Positions 9,365 to 17,744 of a DNA stretch of 64,000 bases are shown here, one piece after another (position 1 is the first letter of the stretch; every line of letters starts with the position of its first letter). This DNA is from Alteromonas aquimaris (GTDB lineage Bacteria > Pseudomonadota > Gammaproteobacteria > Enterobacterales > Alteromonadaceae): contig NZ_JAPFRD010000011.1 of the NCBI RefSeq assembly GCF_026183695.1, forward strand, positions 186,001-250,000, written 5' to 3'. The position numbers and the translations under genes are program-made. A model generated the notes under the pieces. The model ran no database searches, was not told the DNA's origin, and saw only the letters and a list, made by a program, of their open reading frames with translations.

Positions 9365-9521
9365 GCTTAACAAGTGGTCAATCTCTGTCCATTTTTTTTA
9401 CAGTAACAAAAAATTGTTGATTTCGGGTTAAATTAACCTATTGATTTAACGAGTAATTTATCTATTGGCTTAATCGTTGCTTATGCCTAAGCGGAACAAT
9501 AACACTAACTAGGCACTCAAC

Positions 9522-10121
9522 ATGAAAACAGCAAGAATACTGGCTCTATTATTAAGCTTTATGTCGATATCGGCGCAAGCTGCATATATCCATATCGATG
9601 ATAGTGATGTGGATACCATAACTATTACTGCCGGAGATTTTGAAGATGGTTTCTCAGTAAACGGCGAACTACTTACAGTCGGTCTGGGCGAGAGCGGTTC
9701 AATCACACTGGAAGACGGGCTTCCCCATTTCTTTACCGGGCGGTGGGTCGATCTGGGAAGCTTGCCAACAGGCCCCGAGATAGACAGTCTGCCTGTCCCT
9801 GAAATAGTTCTATTATTTGGCCTTGATAATGTACCGTTTAGTGGTATGGGAGCAATTCGAGATACTGATGGATTTATGGGTTCCATAGAAGGGTTGTTTG
9901 TTGGCTTTGACCCCCTTATGTGGGGTTTAGGCACCCCTCCTGTAGAAGATATCCCTTTCCCTGTCTACGCACAGGATGGGTCTACCAAATTCTTTTCGGC
10001 TCCTTTTTTAACCGGTACCTTCACCTCTGAAGCCGCACAAGTACCAGAGCCTGCAATGGTAGGATTATTGGCACTGGGTTTAGCCGGTTTAGGATTGAGA
10101 CGCCGCCGCACGTTCGCGTAA
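9522..10121 (+). CDS. PEP-CTERM sorting domain protein
   Basis: A 199-residue secreted protein. It has an N-terminal signal peptide (MKTARILALLLSFMSISAQA) and a classic C-terminal PEP-CTERM signal: VPEP at about residue 175, a hydrophobic stretch (VGLLALGLAGLGL) and the basic tail RRRRTFA. PEP-CTERM proteins are processed by an exosortase (EpsH/XrtA type) and usually end up in the extracellular polymer layer; no exosortase gene is in this window. The middle portion (beta-rich, many Gly and Asp) gives no recognisable domain. It sits as a single-gene unit with its own terminator between yheS and the TIGR02444/yheT/yheU genes, so it looks inserted into a conserved neighbourhood. Confidence 0.9.
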   Translation: MKTARILALLLSFMSISAQAAYIHIDDSDVDTITITAGDFEDGFSVNGELLTVGLGESGSITLEDGLPHFFTGRWVDLGSLPTGPEIDSLPVPEIVLLFGLDNVPFSGMGAIRDTDGFMGSIEGLFVGFDPLMWGLGTPPVEDIPFPVYAQDGSTKFFSAPFLTGTFTSEAAQVPEPAMVGLLALGLAGLGLRRRRTFA

Positions 10122-10162
10122 AAGCCGCGGTATTCATCGAACTAAGATTCTTTAGTTACCCC

Positions 10163-10195
10163 ATGCCCGTTAACTGATTAGCGGGCATTTTACTT
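10163..10195 (+). terminator. Terminator after PEP-CTERM gene
   Basis: ATGCCCG / CGGGCAT stem extended by weaker pairs, loop ACTGAT, followed by TTTTACTTTT. It lies 41 bases past the stop codon. Confidence 0.82.
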
Positions 10196-10416
10196 TTCTA
10201 ACCTAAACGCTTTTTGCACTCTCCCGTATTTTGAATAATCATAAATAAGATTAGCTTGGGTTTTGTAAGCGTACTGGCGAGCGATTTCACCTCTTTCATT
10301 TTAGAGGAATAAAACAACGTTGGTGGGTGTACGCCCTATCGCCCACTAAGACGCAATATTGTTGGAATTACGAAAAAACCAGTGTTGTGTTAAACACGAA
10401 CTCATTTACAATCGAT

Positions 10417-10434
10417 CACGCACGCACGCACGCA
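10417..10434. repeat. CACG tetranucleotide tandem repeat
   Basis: Four consecutive copies of CACG followed by CA, in a non-coding stretch. Short repeats of this kind can vary in copy number by slippage; no gene is visibly placed under its control. Confidence 0.6.
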
Positions 10435-10589
10435 GCGGCGAGCGTCGTGTTGGTTTCTCTATGTATGTGAAGAAGATACTATGGCGCGTCGTTCGGCGTC
10501 GGCAGTGCTTTTTGAAAGAGCGAAACTGGTTGATTTTACGTTACCAGCGCGCATACGTGATAAACACAATCCGTTAATTAGTTTAGAAA

Positions 10590-10610
10590 AGGGGCACAAA
10601 GATTGCCCCT
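10590..10610. other. Hairpin just upstream of TIGR02444 gene
   Basis: A perfect 7-bp stem (AGGGGCA / TGCCCCT) with a CAAAGAT loop ends 15 bases before the next start codon. On the minus strand it is followed by TTTTC, so it could weakly terminate antisense transcription; on the plus strand it would sit in the 5' leader near the ribosome site. Confidence 0.45.
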
Positions 10611-10625
10611 AAGTAATGGCAACCA

Positions 10626-11102
10626 ATGACAAAACTCTCTTTCCAGCACTTTTGGAATTTTAGTGTTACACACTATTTGGCAGGCGAAAATAAACGATGT
10701 TGCCTGACATTACAGGATCAGTATGGCGTGAATGTTAACCTGTTGCTTTTATTAGGTTGGTGCATCACACATCATAAAATAGTGACGCTGGTTCAGTGGA
10801 ATGAGTTGCAAGGGGCTATTGAACAAAGTGACGAAAATTTAAAAGCTCATCGCCATAGGCGCCAAAAAGAAAAGCAAAAGACGCAATTTGACAGCGCTCG
10901 CTATCAGCTTTTAAAGGATCAGGAGCTAGTATTGGAACGTAGGCAGCAAGCGGATATGCTGGAGCAGTTTAGTCAGCAAGTCCATCTTTGTATTGAGCCT
11001 GACCAGGTTAATGGTAGTATCCCTGCTTTTGTTCATTCATATAACTTGCGCGGTAAACCCGACGCACTGGCGTTAATGGCCGAAGTTATTAACTCACTGT
11101 AG
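10626..11102 (+). CDS. TIGR02444 family (DUF2390) protein
   Basis: A 158-residue protein matching the TIGR02444 family by its N-terminal pattern: FWNFSVTHYL, then CCLTLQDQYGVNVNLLLLLG and a following Trp-Cys. The central region (about residues 70-105) is strongly basic and helical. No enzymatic motif is visible and the family has no known function. It is placed directly before yheT (21 bases apart), as in many gammaproteobacteria where the family accompanies yheS or yheT. No clear Shine-Dalgarno precedes the ATG; a hairpin sits immediately upstream, so translation could be structure-dependent. Confidence 0.85.
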   Translation: MTKLSFQHFWNFSVTHYLAGENKRCCLTLQDQYGVNVNLLLLLGWCITHHKIVTLVQWNELQGAIEQSDENLKAHRHRRQKEKQKTQFDSARYQLLKDQELVLERRQQADMLEQFSQQVHLCIEPDQVNGSIPAFVHSYNLRGKPDALALMAEVINSL

Positions 11103-11123
11103 AAAATAGTAAAGTCGGTTGTT

Positions 11124-12149
11124 ATGAGTCATCCTCAGCTAAATCACGGAAAAATCATTGAAAGCGCATTCACCGCTCCGCGCTGGGCCCGTAATCGGCA
11201 TATCCAGACTATCTGGCCCCGTTTTTTTCAAAAACGTCTGCCTCTTAAATTTTCTATGGAAAGGTTGGCGTTACCCGACGACGATTTTGTTGATCTGGCG
11301 TGGGGGCCTAAACCAAAAAAACTGACTGGTTTAGTAACGCTTTTTCACGGTCTAGAGGGCAATATACGCTCTCATTACGCCAACGACCTTATGGCTATTT
11401 TAAGTACCAACGGCTGGCAGGTGGTAATGATGCATTATCGGGGTTGTAGCGGTGTGCCTAATAAACTTCCTCGAGCCTATCATTCTGGAGAAACGGAAGA
11501 TCCCAGTCATTTTTTGGATGTCTTGCATAAGCGCTTTCCCAGCATCCCGAAAGTGGCAGTCGGCTTTTCGCTTGGGGGCAATATGTTGCTAAAACTGTTA
11601 GGTGAAAACCCAGCCCAGAAGTGGTTAAAAGCAGCAGTGGCCGTGTCGGCCCCGTTAAAACTATCAGAATGCGCACAGAGCATTAACCAAGGCTTTTCTC
11701 GCGTTTACCAAAAATATCTTTTAGGTAGCATGAAGGCTACCTTGAAAAAGAAAATGGAATATATTGATTACCGCCGCTTAATTCAGCTCAAACCTAGTGA
11801 TTTAAATGACATAACCAGCTTTCAACATTTTGACCAAAAAGTGACGGCACCATTGCACGGCTTTGCTGATGCCGAAGACTATTACGAAAAAAGTAGTGCC
11901 TTTCATTACTTAAGTGCAATTCATTGTCCTACACTTATTCTGCATAGTATTGACGATCCGTTTATGAATCACCTGATCATTCCTAGTGAAGAAAACTTGG
12001 CTAAAGAGGTGACCATCGAGTTGAGTGATAGAGGAGGTCATGTGGGTTTTATGCAAGGTTCGATGGCCAGTCCGTCGGTGTGGCTACACAAGCGCATAAA
12101 ACGGTTTGTCGAGCGCTATCTTCCCATCGAAACGGAGGTAAATAGATGA
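11124..12149 (+). CDS. yheT: YheT family alpha/beta hydrolase
   Basis: A 341-residue alpha/beta hydrolase of the YheT/ABHD1-3 family. The nucleophile Ser lies in GFSLGGNML (about residue 150), the oxyanion region is in [13 protein letters not shown], the acid is the Asp of HSIDDPFM (about residue 278) and the His is in DRGGHVGFM (about residue 305). The conserved N-terminal phrase [13 protein letters not shown] and the YRGCSG motif are family hallmarks. The natural substrate is not established; ester or lipid hydrolysis is expected. Its 3' end overlaps yheU by four bases (ATGA), indicating translational coupling. Confidence 0.94.
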   Translation: MSHPQLNHGKIIESAFTAPRWARNRHIQTIWPRFFQKRLPLKFSMERLALPDDDFVDLAWGPKPKKLTGLVTLFHGLEGNIRSHYANDLMAILSTNGWQVVMMHYRGCSGVPNKLPRAYHSGETEDPSHFLDVLHKRFPSIPKVAVGFSLGGNMLLKLLGENPAQKWLKAAVAVSAPLKLSECAQSINQGFSRVYQKYLLGSMKATLKKKMEYIDYRRLIQLKPSDLNDITSFQHFDQKVTAPLHGFADAEDYYEKSSAFHYLSAIHCPTLILHSIDDPFMNHLIIPSEENLAKEVTIELSDRGGHVGFMQGSMASPSVWLHKRIKRFVERYLPIETEVNR

Positions 12150-12385
12150 TAATTCCTATCGATCAACTTTCGCCAGAAACCCTACAAAATATCGCACAAG
12201 AGTTTGTACTTAGAGAGGGTACCGATTATGGCGATGAAGAAGTGGCATTGAGTGATAAAGTGCAACAAGTCATCTCACAGCTCAAGACGGGTGAGGCGGT
12301 ATTAGTCTATTCCGAACTGCACGAATCCGTCGATATTAAACATTTTTCTGAACTGGCGACTAATCACGAGTCCGACTCACTATAG
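12146..12385 (+). CDS. yheU: UPF0270 protein YheU
   Basis: A 79-residue acidic protein with the UPF0270 signature: [29 protein letters not shown] and the region [11 protein letters not shown]. Function is unknown. The start codon overlaps the yheT stop. In E. coli the next gene is prkB; here prkB is instead about 25 kb further along, on the other strand. Confidence 0.94.
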   Translation: MIIPIDQLSPETLQNIAQEFVLREGTDYGDEEVALSDKVQQVISQLKTGEAVLVYSELHESVDIKHFSELATNHESDSL

Positions 12386-12555
12386 CTATATAAGCTATTT
12401 ATAATAAAGGCTTTGTTCTCCAGGCGTACCTCAAAGGCTAACGTCGTCTCGTATCTGTTACCTTATATAGGTATAAGCTTACATTCCCCCCTAATATTGA
12501 GAGACAAAATAACCCGTGTATGCTCAGGATATTAATTCAACTCAGGAATTAACCA

Positions 12556-14307
12556 ATGACATATCGTAACTCTTTACTCGCTATTACCATCGCTACCGCT
12601 TTGACCGCTTGTGGTGGCGGTGATTCTGCCCCTCCCGCAGTGGAAGAGGCTCCTGCGCCAACTGTACCAGCACCTGCGCCTACACCAGCCCCTACTGCTT
12701 CTCCAACTGTGACCCAAGGTGTCATCACAGGCTTTGGCAGTGTGTATGTTAATGGTAAACGGTATGTTTCTGACAGTGCTTCCTTCACTATTGCAGGCCA
12801 AAGTGGTGCGCAGGAATCGGGACTCAAGATGGGAATGGTAGTAAAAGTGAAAGCTACCGAAGGAGAAGAAGGTCAGGATCCGGAAGCCAGTGAAATAGAG
12901 TACGAAGAAACGTTACAAGGTATTGTTAGCCTAATCGATTACGGTAATGCCCGACTGACTATTTTGGGGCAGGCTGTGTATTTCGATGATTTGACTGAGT
13001 TTGAAAATGTCGATCCAGCTCAGTTGAGTATTGGGGACATGGTCGAAATTAGTGGGTACGTCACCGAGTCAGGCTTTTATGCCACCTACGTAGAGCTTGA
13101 AGCAGAAGAGGACGAAATAAAACTGGCTGGCTCTGTTTCGGCGTTAAACACTGAAGCGCAGACTTTTTCGTTAGGTCAGCTTACGGTGAATTACAGTGAA
13201 GCGAGTTTTGACGATATGCTTGCTGGGGATTTGCGAGATGGCTTGGTAGTGAAGGTAAAAGGTAGCGTTTACGATATCCAGACCCAAACCTTGACCGCGA
13301 TAGAGGTGGAAAATAAAGAACCGGATGTGGAAAATGATTTCGATGATGTAGATGAAGTTGAAATTGCAGGGGTGGTTACCAGCTACGATAGTGCGGCAGG
13401 CACGTTTAAGGTAAATCGCTATAACTTTGTGCTCAACGATGAAACCGAATTCGAAGAGGGCGCCCTTGAAAATTTTGCGGGTAACCTGTGGGTTAAGGTT
13501 GAGGGAAGTCGCGACGGCGATACCTTTGTGGCTGAGCAGATCGAATTTAAAGAGCGTAAAAATAACGGTAAATCCGAAGGCCAGGTTACCGCTGTTGACG
13601 GTGAGGCCGAAACCTTTGTTATTAACGGTATTACCTTTACTGCAAATGCTGACACCCAATATGAAGATGAGTCAGAACAAAACGAACGTCGTTTTACCTT
13701 TGACGATATTGTAGTAAACGACATCTTAAAAGTAGCTTCCAGGGAATTACCGGACAGTACGGTACTGGCGCTGAAAGTTAAACGCATTGATGAAGACGAT
13801 CGCGAAGGCGAAGTTAAAGGCGTGGTGAAAGCACTTACTCTGGAAGGAATGACAGTGGCGGGTGTGGCCGTGTTGTTTGATGAGAATACAGAGTTCGAAA
13901 CAGACGAGGGTGATATTACTGCGGAACAGTTTCTTACTCTGGCTGAAGGGAACACTGCACTTATTGTAGAAGTTGAAGGTGAGTATGGTGAACTAGGCCT
14001 TATCGCCACGGAAGTAGAAGTGCGGACTAATCGAGATAACGATGATCAGGACGAGGACGATGGAAAAGCTGATAAAGTAGAACTTGAGGGGCTGATTGAA
14101 GCAATTAACGGTGAGTCGGTAATAGTGGCTGGCTATGAACTCCGCTTTGATCAGGAGAGTGAACTTGAATTTAATGACGATGCGGTTTCTTTGGAAACAT
14201 TTTTATCCTCAATTGCAGTAGGTGACGCGCTGGAGTTCACCGGTTTATGGGTAGAAGACACCTATATTCGGGTGTTGGAGGCTGAGGCTGAAACCGCTGC
14301 GGAATAG
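12556..14307 (+). CDS. DUF5666 multi-repeat lipoprotein
   Basis: A 583-residue lipoprotein: signal peptide with lipobox LTAC (Cys about residue 19), GGGD, then a Pro/Ala-rich linker (residues about 25-50). The rest consists of about seven tandem modules of 65-80 residues, starting near residues 54, 118, 188, 264, 335, 415 and 506. Each shares a pattern of G-x-V/I, a central NG-type turn, a D-x-x-T/S-x-F/Y motif and a closing V-K-V/VEG strand, the DUF5666 character (small OB-like beta domain). It is very acidic with no catalytic motif. A terminator follows, and it appears to be a single-gene unit. It is likely a surface or periplasmic scaffold; function unknown. Confidence 0.88.
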   Translation: MTYRNSLLAITIATALTACGGGDSAPPAVEEAPAPTVPAPAPTPAPTASPTVTQGVITGFGSVYVNGKRYVSDSASFTIAGQSGAQESGLKMGMVVKVKATEGEEGQDPEASEIEYEETLQGIVSLIDYGNARLTILGQAVYFDDLTEFENVDPAQLSIGDMVEISGYVTESGFYATYVELEAEEDEIKLAGSVSALNTEAQTFSLGQLTVNYSEASFDDMLAGDLRDGLVVKVKGSVYDIQTQTLTAIEVENKEPDVENDFDDVDEVEIAGVVTSYDSAAGTFKVNRYNFVLNDETEFEEGALENFAGNLWVKVEGSRDGDTFVAEQIEFKERKNNGKSEGQVTAVDGEAETFVINGITFTANADTQYEDESEQNERRFTFDDIVVNDILKVASRELPDSTVLALKVKRIDEDDREGEVKGVVKALTLEGMTVAGVAVLFDENTEFETDEGDITAEQFLTLAEGNTALIVEVEGEYGELGLIATEVEVRTNRDNDDQDEDDGKADKVELEGLIEAINGESVIVAGYELRFDQESELEFNDDAVSLETFLSSIAVGDALEFTGLWVEDTYIRVLEAEAETAAE

Positions 14308-14793
14308 TGGCTTGGACTGATATTCTCCTACACTAAGAGAATGCATTTATAGAAATAGTATAAAAGGCTTGAACACCGGTTCAGGCCTTTATTTTTTGCA
14401 CCTCTTACCCTTATTTAAGTAGTCACCAAGAAGCGCTCGTTATTGCAATCTAAAGGCAAAGAGATCCACCAACAAAAGCGCGTTTAGTTGCTCGATAATA
14501 AGTTTTGATAAAGATTAGTGCGCGTCACTTATTATTGGAACTGATTACGTAGTAGCAGACAGCTCTATTGATAATTGCGTTCTGAAACATGTTTAACATT
14601 TGAATAGTGTTTGAAAATAGCCACACTTTCTCCTGCAACCTATCAAAATCATTCGTTACCTCTAATCCCCTGACAGAGGACTTTAATATAACCAACTGAA
14701 AAACAACAAATAAGTTAAAAATTTAGAGAATGTGTTTGTTTAGGAGCAAAATTTGCAAAGCAAACTCTGATTTTCATTTGTCATCGGGGGAAC
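14308..14793. other. 486-base AT-rich intergenic region
   Basis: Apart from the terminator at 14362-14397 I see no gene, repeat or clear promoter. The right part (14570-14760) is strongly AT-rich. Confidence 0.6.
14362..14397 (+). terminator. Terminator after DUF5666 lipoprotein gene
   Basis: A 12-bp stem AAAGGCTTGAAC / GTTCAGGCCTTT with an ACCG loop is followed by ATTTTTT. It lies 55 bases after the stop codon. Confidence 0.9.
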
Positions 14794-14958
14794 ATGATGA
14801 AAAGTATTTTCACGCACCTTAATAAACCGATTAATCTGGCTAAGCTTTGTCGTGGCAATCAACGTCGCCAGCGCAGGGAAGTGTTGAGCACCATCCTTAT
14901 GCTGATGATGATGATGATTGTGGCCGGCTTCAGACACGCCAGTGCAACGTCCCGTTAA
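14794..14958 (+). CDS. Possible 54-residue small membrane protein
   Basis: A short frame starting ATGATG preceded by GGGGGA, a usable ribosome site. The product would have a basic N-terminal half (KLCRGNQRRQRRE) and one hydrophobic, Met-rich helix (LSTILMLMMMMIVAGF), ending with a short polar tail. I recognise no family. The opposite strand of the same ATG run encodes a His-rich frame (14740-14970), which has no ribosome site and seems less likely. Support is limited to the ribosome site and the plausible helix with positive flank. Confidence 0.35.
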   Translation: MMKSIFTHLNKPINLAKLCRGNQRRQRREVLSTILMLMMMMIVAGFRHASATSR

Positions 14959-15017
14959 CATCGTAAACAAGGCATCAATGCACAGGGGTATTAAGGGCAG
15001 TGCAAGCTGCCCGCCGA

Positions 15018-15587
15018 CTATTGTTGGGTAAAGGTAACGGAGAACGTCACCGGTACACTCAGCGTAATGCTAGATAAGCTTGCAATCTCTTTCAATACTT
15101 CTACACCCTGGCCTAAATCAAAGGCATTAGCATCAATCACTGTGGGCGAGACCGTGGTGACGGTCATCATAGTGTCGTTGCGTGCCACACTTACATTAAA
15201 TGTAGCCGGTGCTTGTTTACCGTGGAGTTCAAGGGTGCCTCTGACTTCTCCCTGAATCACTTTTCCCGACTCAACGTTCATCAAAGGTTCCGGCACTTGG
15301 GCGGTAAAGGTCGCATGAGGAAACTTGGCTACTTCGAACAATTTTTCCTGCATCCGGGTGTCGCGAATTTCGATATTGGTATTCACACTATCTAACGGAA
15401 CTTTAACCGATAACTTACCTGATTTATCCAGCGAACCCGAAAGCGCGTCAAAGCGATGTACTTCGATGACCTGTGCGTTTTTAGTAGAAACAAAATGGAG
15501 ACTCGAAGCATCTGCATCAATTTGCCACTGTGCGAAGACAGGCGCACTCAATACCCATGCAATTGCGATTAAACTTTTAAGTGTCAT
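15018..15587 (-). CDS. YceI family periplasmic protein
   Basis: A 189-residue protein with signal peptide (MTLKSLIAIAWVLSAPVFAQ) and a YceI lipocalin-like beta-barrel: WQIDADASSLHFVSTKNAQV at the mature N-terminus, then DTRMQEKLFEVAKFPHATF (the conserved R-x-x-x-M/L-x-x-x-x-F/L-D/E region) and the barrel strands GTLELHGKQAPATFNV. YceI proteins bind isoprenoid-type lipids such as polyisoprenoid quinones in a hydrophobic cavity; the ligand here is unknown. It lies 3 bases downstream of cysQ on the same strand and is likely in one transcript with nudE and cysQ. Confidence 0.92.
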   Translation of the reverse strand: MTLKSLIAIAWVLSAPVFAQWQIDADASSLHFVSTKNAQVIEVHRFDALSGSLDKSGKLSVKVPLDSVNTNIEIRDTRMQEKLFEVAKFPHATFTAQVPEPLMNVESGKVIQGEVRGTLELHGKQAPATFNVSVARNDTMMTVTTVSPTVIDANAFDLGQGVEVLKEIASLSSITLSVPVTFSVTFTQQ

Positions 15588-15590
15588 ATT

Positions 15591-16418
15591 TTATTCCTTT
15601 TCGTATTGGACAATGTCTTTCCACGGGACTCGTTGATCCCCCATTACCACAAAGTCCGGATTATTTAGCGACTTGGTTTGATTGTAGGTCAATGGCTCGA
15701 AATCGGCCGCCAAAATTTTCCCGCCTGCTTCAGTAACAATGCATTGTGACGCACCCGTGTCCCATTCGCCTGTAATGCCAATGCGCATGAACACATCTGC
15801 CTTTCCTTCCGCGATAAAGCAGGACTTAAGTGAACAACTCCCTAAAGGTAATGTCTGGTAGATGCGGTTACCACTTAAACGCTTGAATATTTTATCCCGT
15901 GACTGGCGACGGCTTATCGCGATCATTACCACGCCATTATGCGGGTCATCTAACTTACGCACCCTAATTTGCTTATGTTCATCCGGGCATTCTTTAAACG
16001 CACCCTTACCCTTGGTAGCGTAATAAATCGTTTGACCTGTGGGCCAAAAAATTACTCCTAGAATAGGTTCATTATCTTCAACTAAGGCGATATTTACCGC
16101 AAAATCGCCACTCCGAGCAATAAACTCCTGGGTGCCATCAATAGGGTCGATAAGCCAGTAGCGGGACCAGGATTTACGATCTTTCAATTTAGCGTTTTTA
16201 TTTTCTTCCGACAAAATAGGGATGTGCGGTGTTTTTTCAGTCAACTTTTTGGTGATGATATCGTTGGCCAGGTAATCGGCACTCGTCACGGGGGAGTCGT
16301 CCGCTTTGGTATAACTTTCAAAAGCGCCCTTATCGTATACCGACAAGATCGCCTGGCCAGCTTCTACCGCAGCGTCTTTGGCCAGTTTCAGTAAGTCTTC
16401 AAGGGAGTCTTCGGGCAT
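15591..16418 (-). CDS. cysQ: 3'(2'),5'-bisphosphate nucleotidase CysQ
   Basis: A 275-residue inositol-monophosphatase-fold enzyme that hydrolyses 3'-phosphoadenosine 5'-phosphate, the by-product of sulfate assimilation and of sulfotransferases. Metal-binding motifs are present: LSEENK (Glu), WLIDPIDGTQEF (the Asp/Ile/Asp/Gly/Thr motif) and GEWDTGASQCI near the C-terminus. I chose the ATG at 16418 because AAAGGAG lies upstream and it follows the nudE stop without overlap; a longer frame to 16439 would overlap nudE. Its pairing with nudE is conserved in Vibrio and Shewanella type genomes next to the gsp cluster. Confidence 0.94.
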   Translation of the reverse strand: MPEDSLEDLLKLAKDAAVEAGQAILSVYDKGAFESYTKADDSPVTSADYLANDIITKKLTEKTPHIPILSEENKNAKLKDRKSWSRYWLIDPIDGTQEFIARSGDFAVNIALVEDNEPILGVIFWPTGQTIYYATKGKGAFKECPDEHKQIRVRKLDDPHNGVVMIAISRRQSRDKIFKRLSGNRIYQTLPLGSCSLKSCFIAEGKADVFMRIGITGEWDTGASQCIVTEAGGKILAADFEPLTYNQTKSLNNPDFVVMGDQRVPWKDIVQYEKE

Positions 16419-16420
16419 AG

Positions 16421-16984
16421 TTACTGCTCCTTTAACCACTTCTGAGCAAGAAATAAGGCTGCGACACAGCGAGCCTCGACGAAATCTGGCCGACCAAGCA
16501 AGCTATCGCTATCAGCCATAGGCCACTGTACCACTTCCAACGGTTCTGGTTCATCCCCAGGCAACTGTTGGGGATACAAATCCTGCGCGATGACAATATG
16601 CATGGTGGCATTAAAAAATGTGGGTGCCATGCTCACAGCATGGATAAGATGCAGTGACTTGGCTGCGTAGCCTGCTTCTTCCTGCAATTCACGATTGGCT
16701 GCCTGTAACGGGGTTTCGCCGGGGTCAATCAAACCTTTGGGAAAGCCCAGCTGATAGGAGTGGGTACCTGCAGCATATTCACGAATCAGTAGCATGGTAT
16801 CGGCATCTATCATTGGCACAATCATTACGGCCCCGCGCCCACTACCGGCCATGCGTTCAAATTGACGGGTGGCACCATTAGAAAATTCCAGATCCAGCCT
16901 TTCCACCTTAAACAGACGACTTTGCGCAACTATCTCACGATGGTGAACTAACGGTAATGGTTTGGAAGGATCAATTTTACTCAT
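16421..16984 (-). CDS. nudE: ADP compounds hydrolase NudE (Nudix)
   Basis: A 187-residue Nudix hydrolase. The Nudix box is complete: GLIDPGETPLQAANRELQEE followed by AGY (about residues 100-122), giving the Gx5Ex7REuxEExGu pattern. Nearby LIREYAAGTHSYQLGFPKG is typical of the ADP-ribose/NADH branch. NudE cleaves ADP-ribose, NADH and diadenosine polyphosphates. It heads a likely nudE-cysQ-yceI transcript and is divergent from yrfG. Confidence 0.94.
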   Translation of the reverse strand: MSKIDPSKPLPLVHHREIVAQSRLFKVERLDLEFSNGATRQFERMAGSGRGAVMIVPMIDADTMLLIREYAAGTHSYQLGFPKGLIDPGETPLQAANRELQEEAGYAAKSLHLIHAVSMAPTFFNATMHIVIAQDLYPQQLPGDEPEPLEVVQWPMADSDSLLGRPDFVEARCVAALFLAQKWLKEQ

Positions 16985-17053
16985 GTTATCAGATACAACT
17001 TTCGTTATTATTAGTACAACAAGTTAAGGTTACTGCATTTTAAGGAATTTCGC

Positions 17054-17737
17054 TTGCCATTTCTGCCTTGGAACCAAATCGATACCGTATTACTCGATAT
17101 GGATGGAACGTTATTAGATTTACACTTCGACACCCACTTTTGGATCGAACATTTACCGAAAAAGGTAGCACAGCTGACCCAAAAACCCATTGAATTGTGT
17201 CGCGCTGACATGCTGGCGCACTATGAGCGAGTGCAAGGCAGAATTGAATGGTACTGCCTGGATTACTGGGCCAACGAATTGCAGATGGATATCATGTCTG
17301 CCAAACGTGAGATCGAGCATCTTATTGCGATGCGAGAAGATTCGCTGCCTTTTCTGGATGCGTTGCGCGAAAGTGGTAGAGAGGTGGTACTTGTCACCAA
17401 TGCGCATCCCAATAGTCTGTCGTTAAAGGTTGAGCATACCCAACTCGACGCGCATATTGACACATTAATTTCGACTCATGAATTCAATGTCACCAAAGAA
17501 TCGCAGACGCTTTGGCAGAAATTACAGGCGCGTTTACAATTTGATCCACAACGTACGTTGTTTGTGGATGATAGTCTGGTTATTCTAACCGCCGCAAAAC
17601 AATTCGGCATAGCGCATCTGCTAGCCGTGAGAAACCCGGACAGTCAGCAACCTGAGCGCGAAATCAAAGATTTTCCCAGTATCGCTGACTATCGGACTTT
17701 ACTCGAAGAGATTCGTCAGTATCCAGTAGAGAAATAA
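17054..17737 (+). CDS. yrfG: HAD-family GMP/IMP nucleotidase YrfG
   Basis: A 227-residue haloacid-dehalogenase-fold phosphatase. Motif I is LLDMDGTLLDLHFD (catalytic Asp pair), motif II is LVTNAHP (Thr/Asn) and motif IV is FVDDSLVIL. YrfG dephosphorylates purine mononucleotides such as GMP and IMP. The start is a TTG at 17054, supported by AAGGAA six bases upstream and by the family N-terminus PWNQIDTVLLDMDGTLL; there is no suitable in-frame ATG nearby. It is 7 bases from yjjX and probably in one transcript with it. Confidence 0.93.
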   Translation: MPFLPWNQIDTVLLDMDGTLLDLHFDTHFWIEHLPKKVAQLTQKPIELCRADMLAHYERVQGRIEWYCLDYWANELQMDIMSAKREIEHLIAMREDSLPFLDALRESGREVVLVTNAHPNSLSLKVEHTQLDAHIDTLISTHEFNVTKESQTLWQKLQARLQFDPQRTLFVDDSLVILTAAKQFGIAHLLAVRNPDSQQPEREIKDFPSIADYRTLLEEIRQYPVEK

Positions 17738-17744
17738 AAAAGCC

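Larger units (their letters stand above)
10122..10625. other. 504-base intergenic region, no convincing gene
   Basis: Contains the terminator of the PEP-CTERM gene (10163-10195), a tetranucleotide tandem repeat (10417-10434) and a perfect hairpin at 10590-10610 just before the next gene. A 72-codon frame at 10359-10577 starts with TTG, has no ribosome site and an Arg/Cys-rich composition, so I do not call it. No promoter is convincing. Confidence 0.6.

Noticed and set aside
10359..10577. 72-codon plus-strand frame in the gap before the TIGR02444 gene
   Set aside because: TTG start with no ribosome site, Arg- and Cys-rich composition unlike neighbours, and it spans a tandem repeat.
14740..14970. 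His-rich minus-strand frame (GHNHHHHQHKD)
   Set aside because: The His run is the reverse reading of an ATG repeat, no ribosome site is seen and the rest of the chain shows no recognisable domain.
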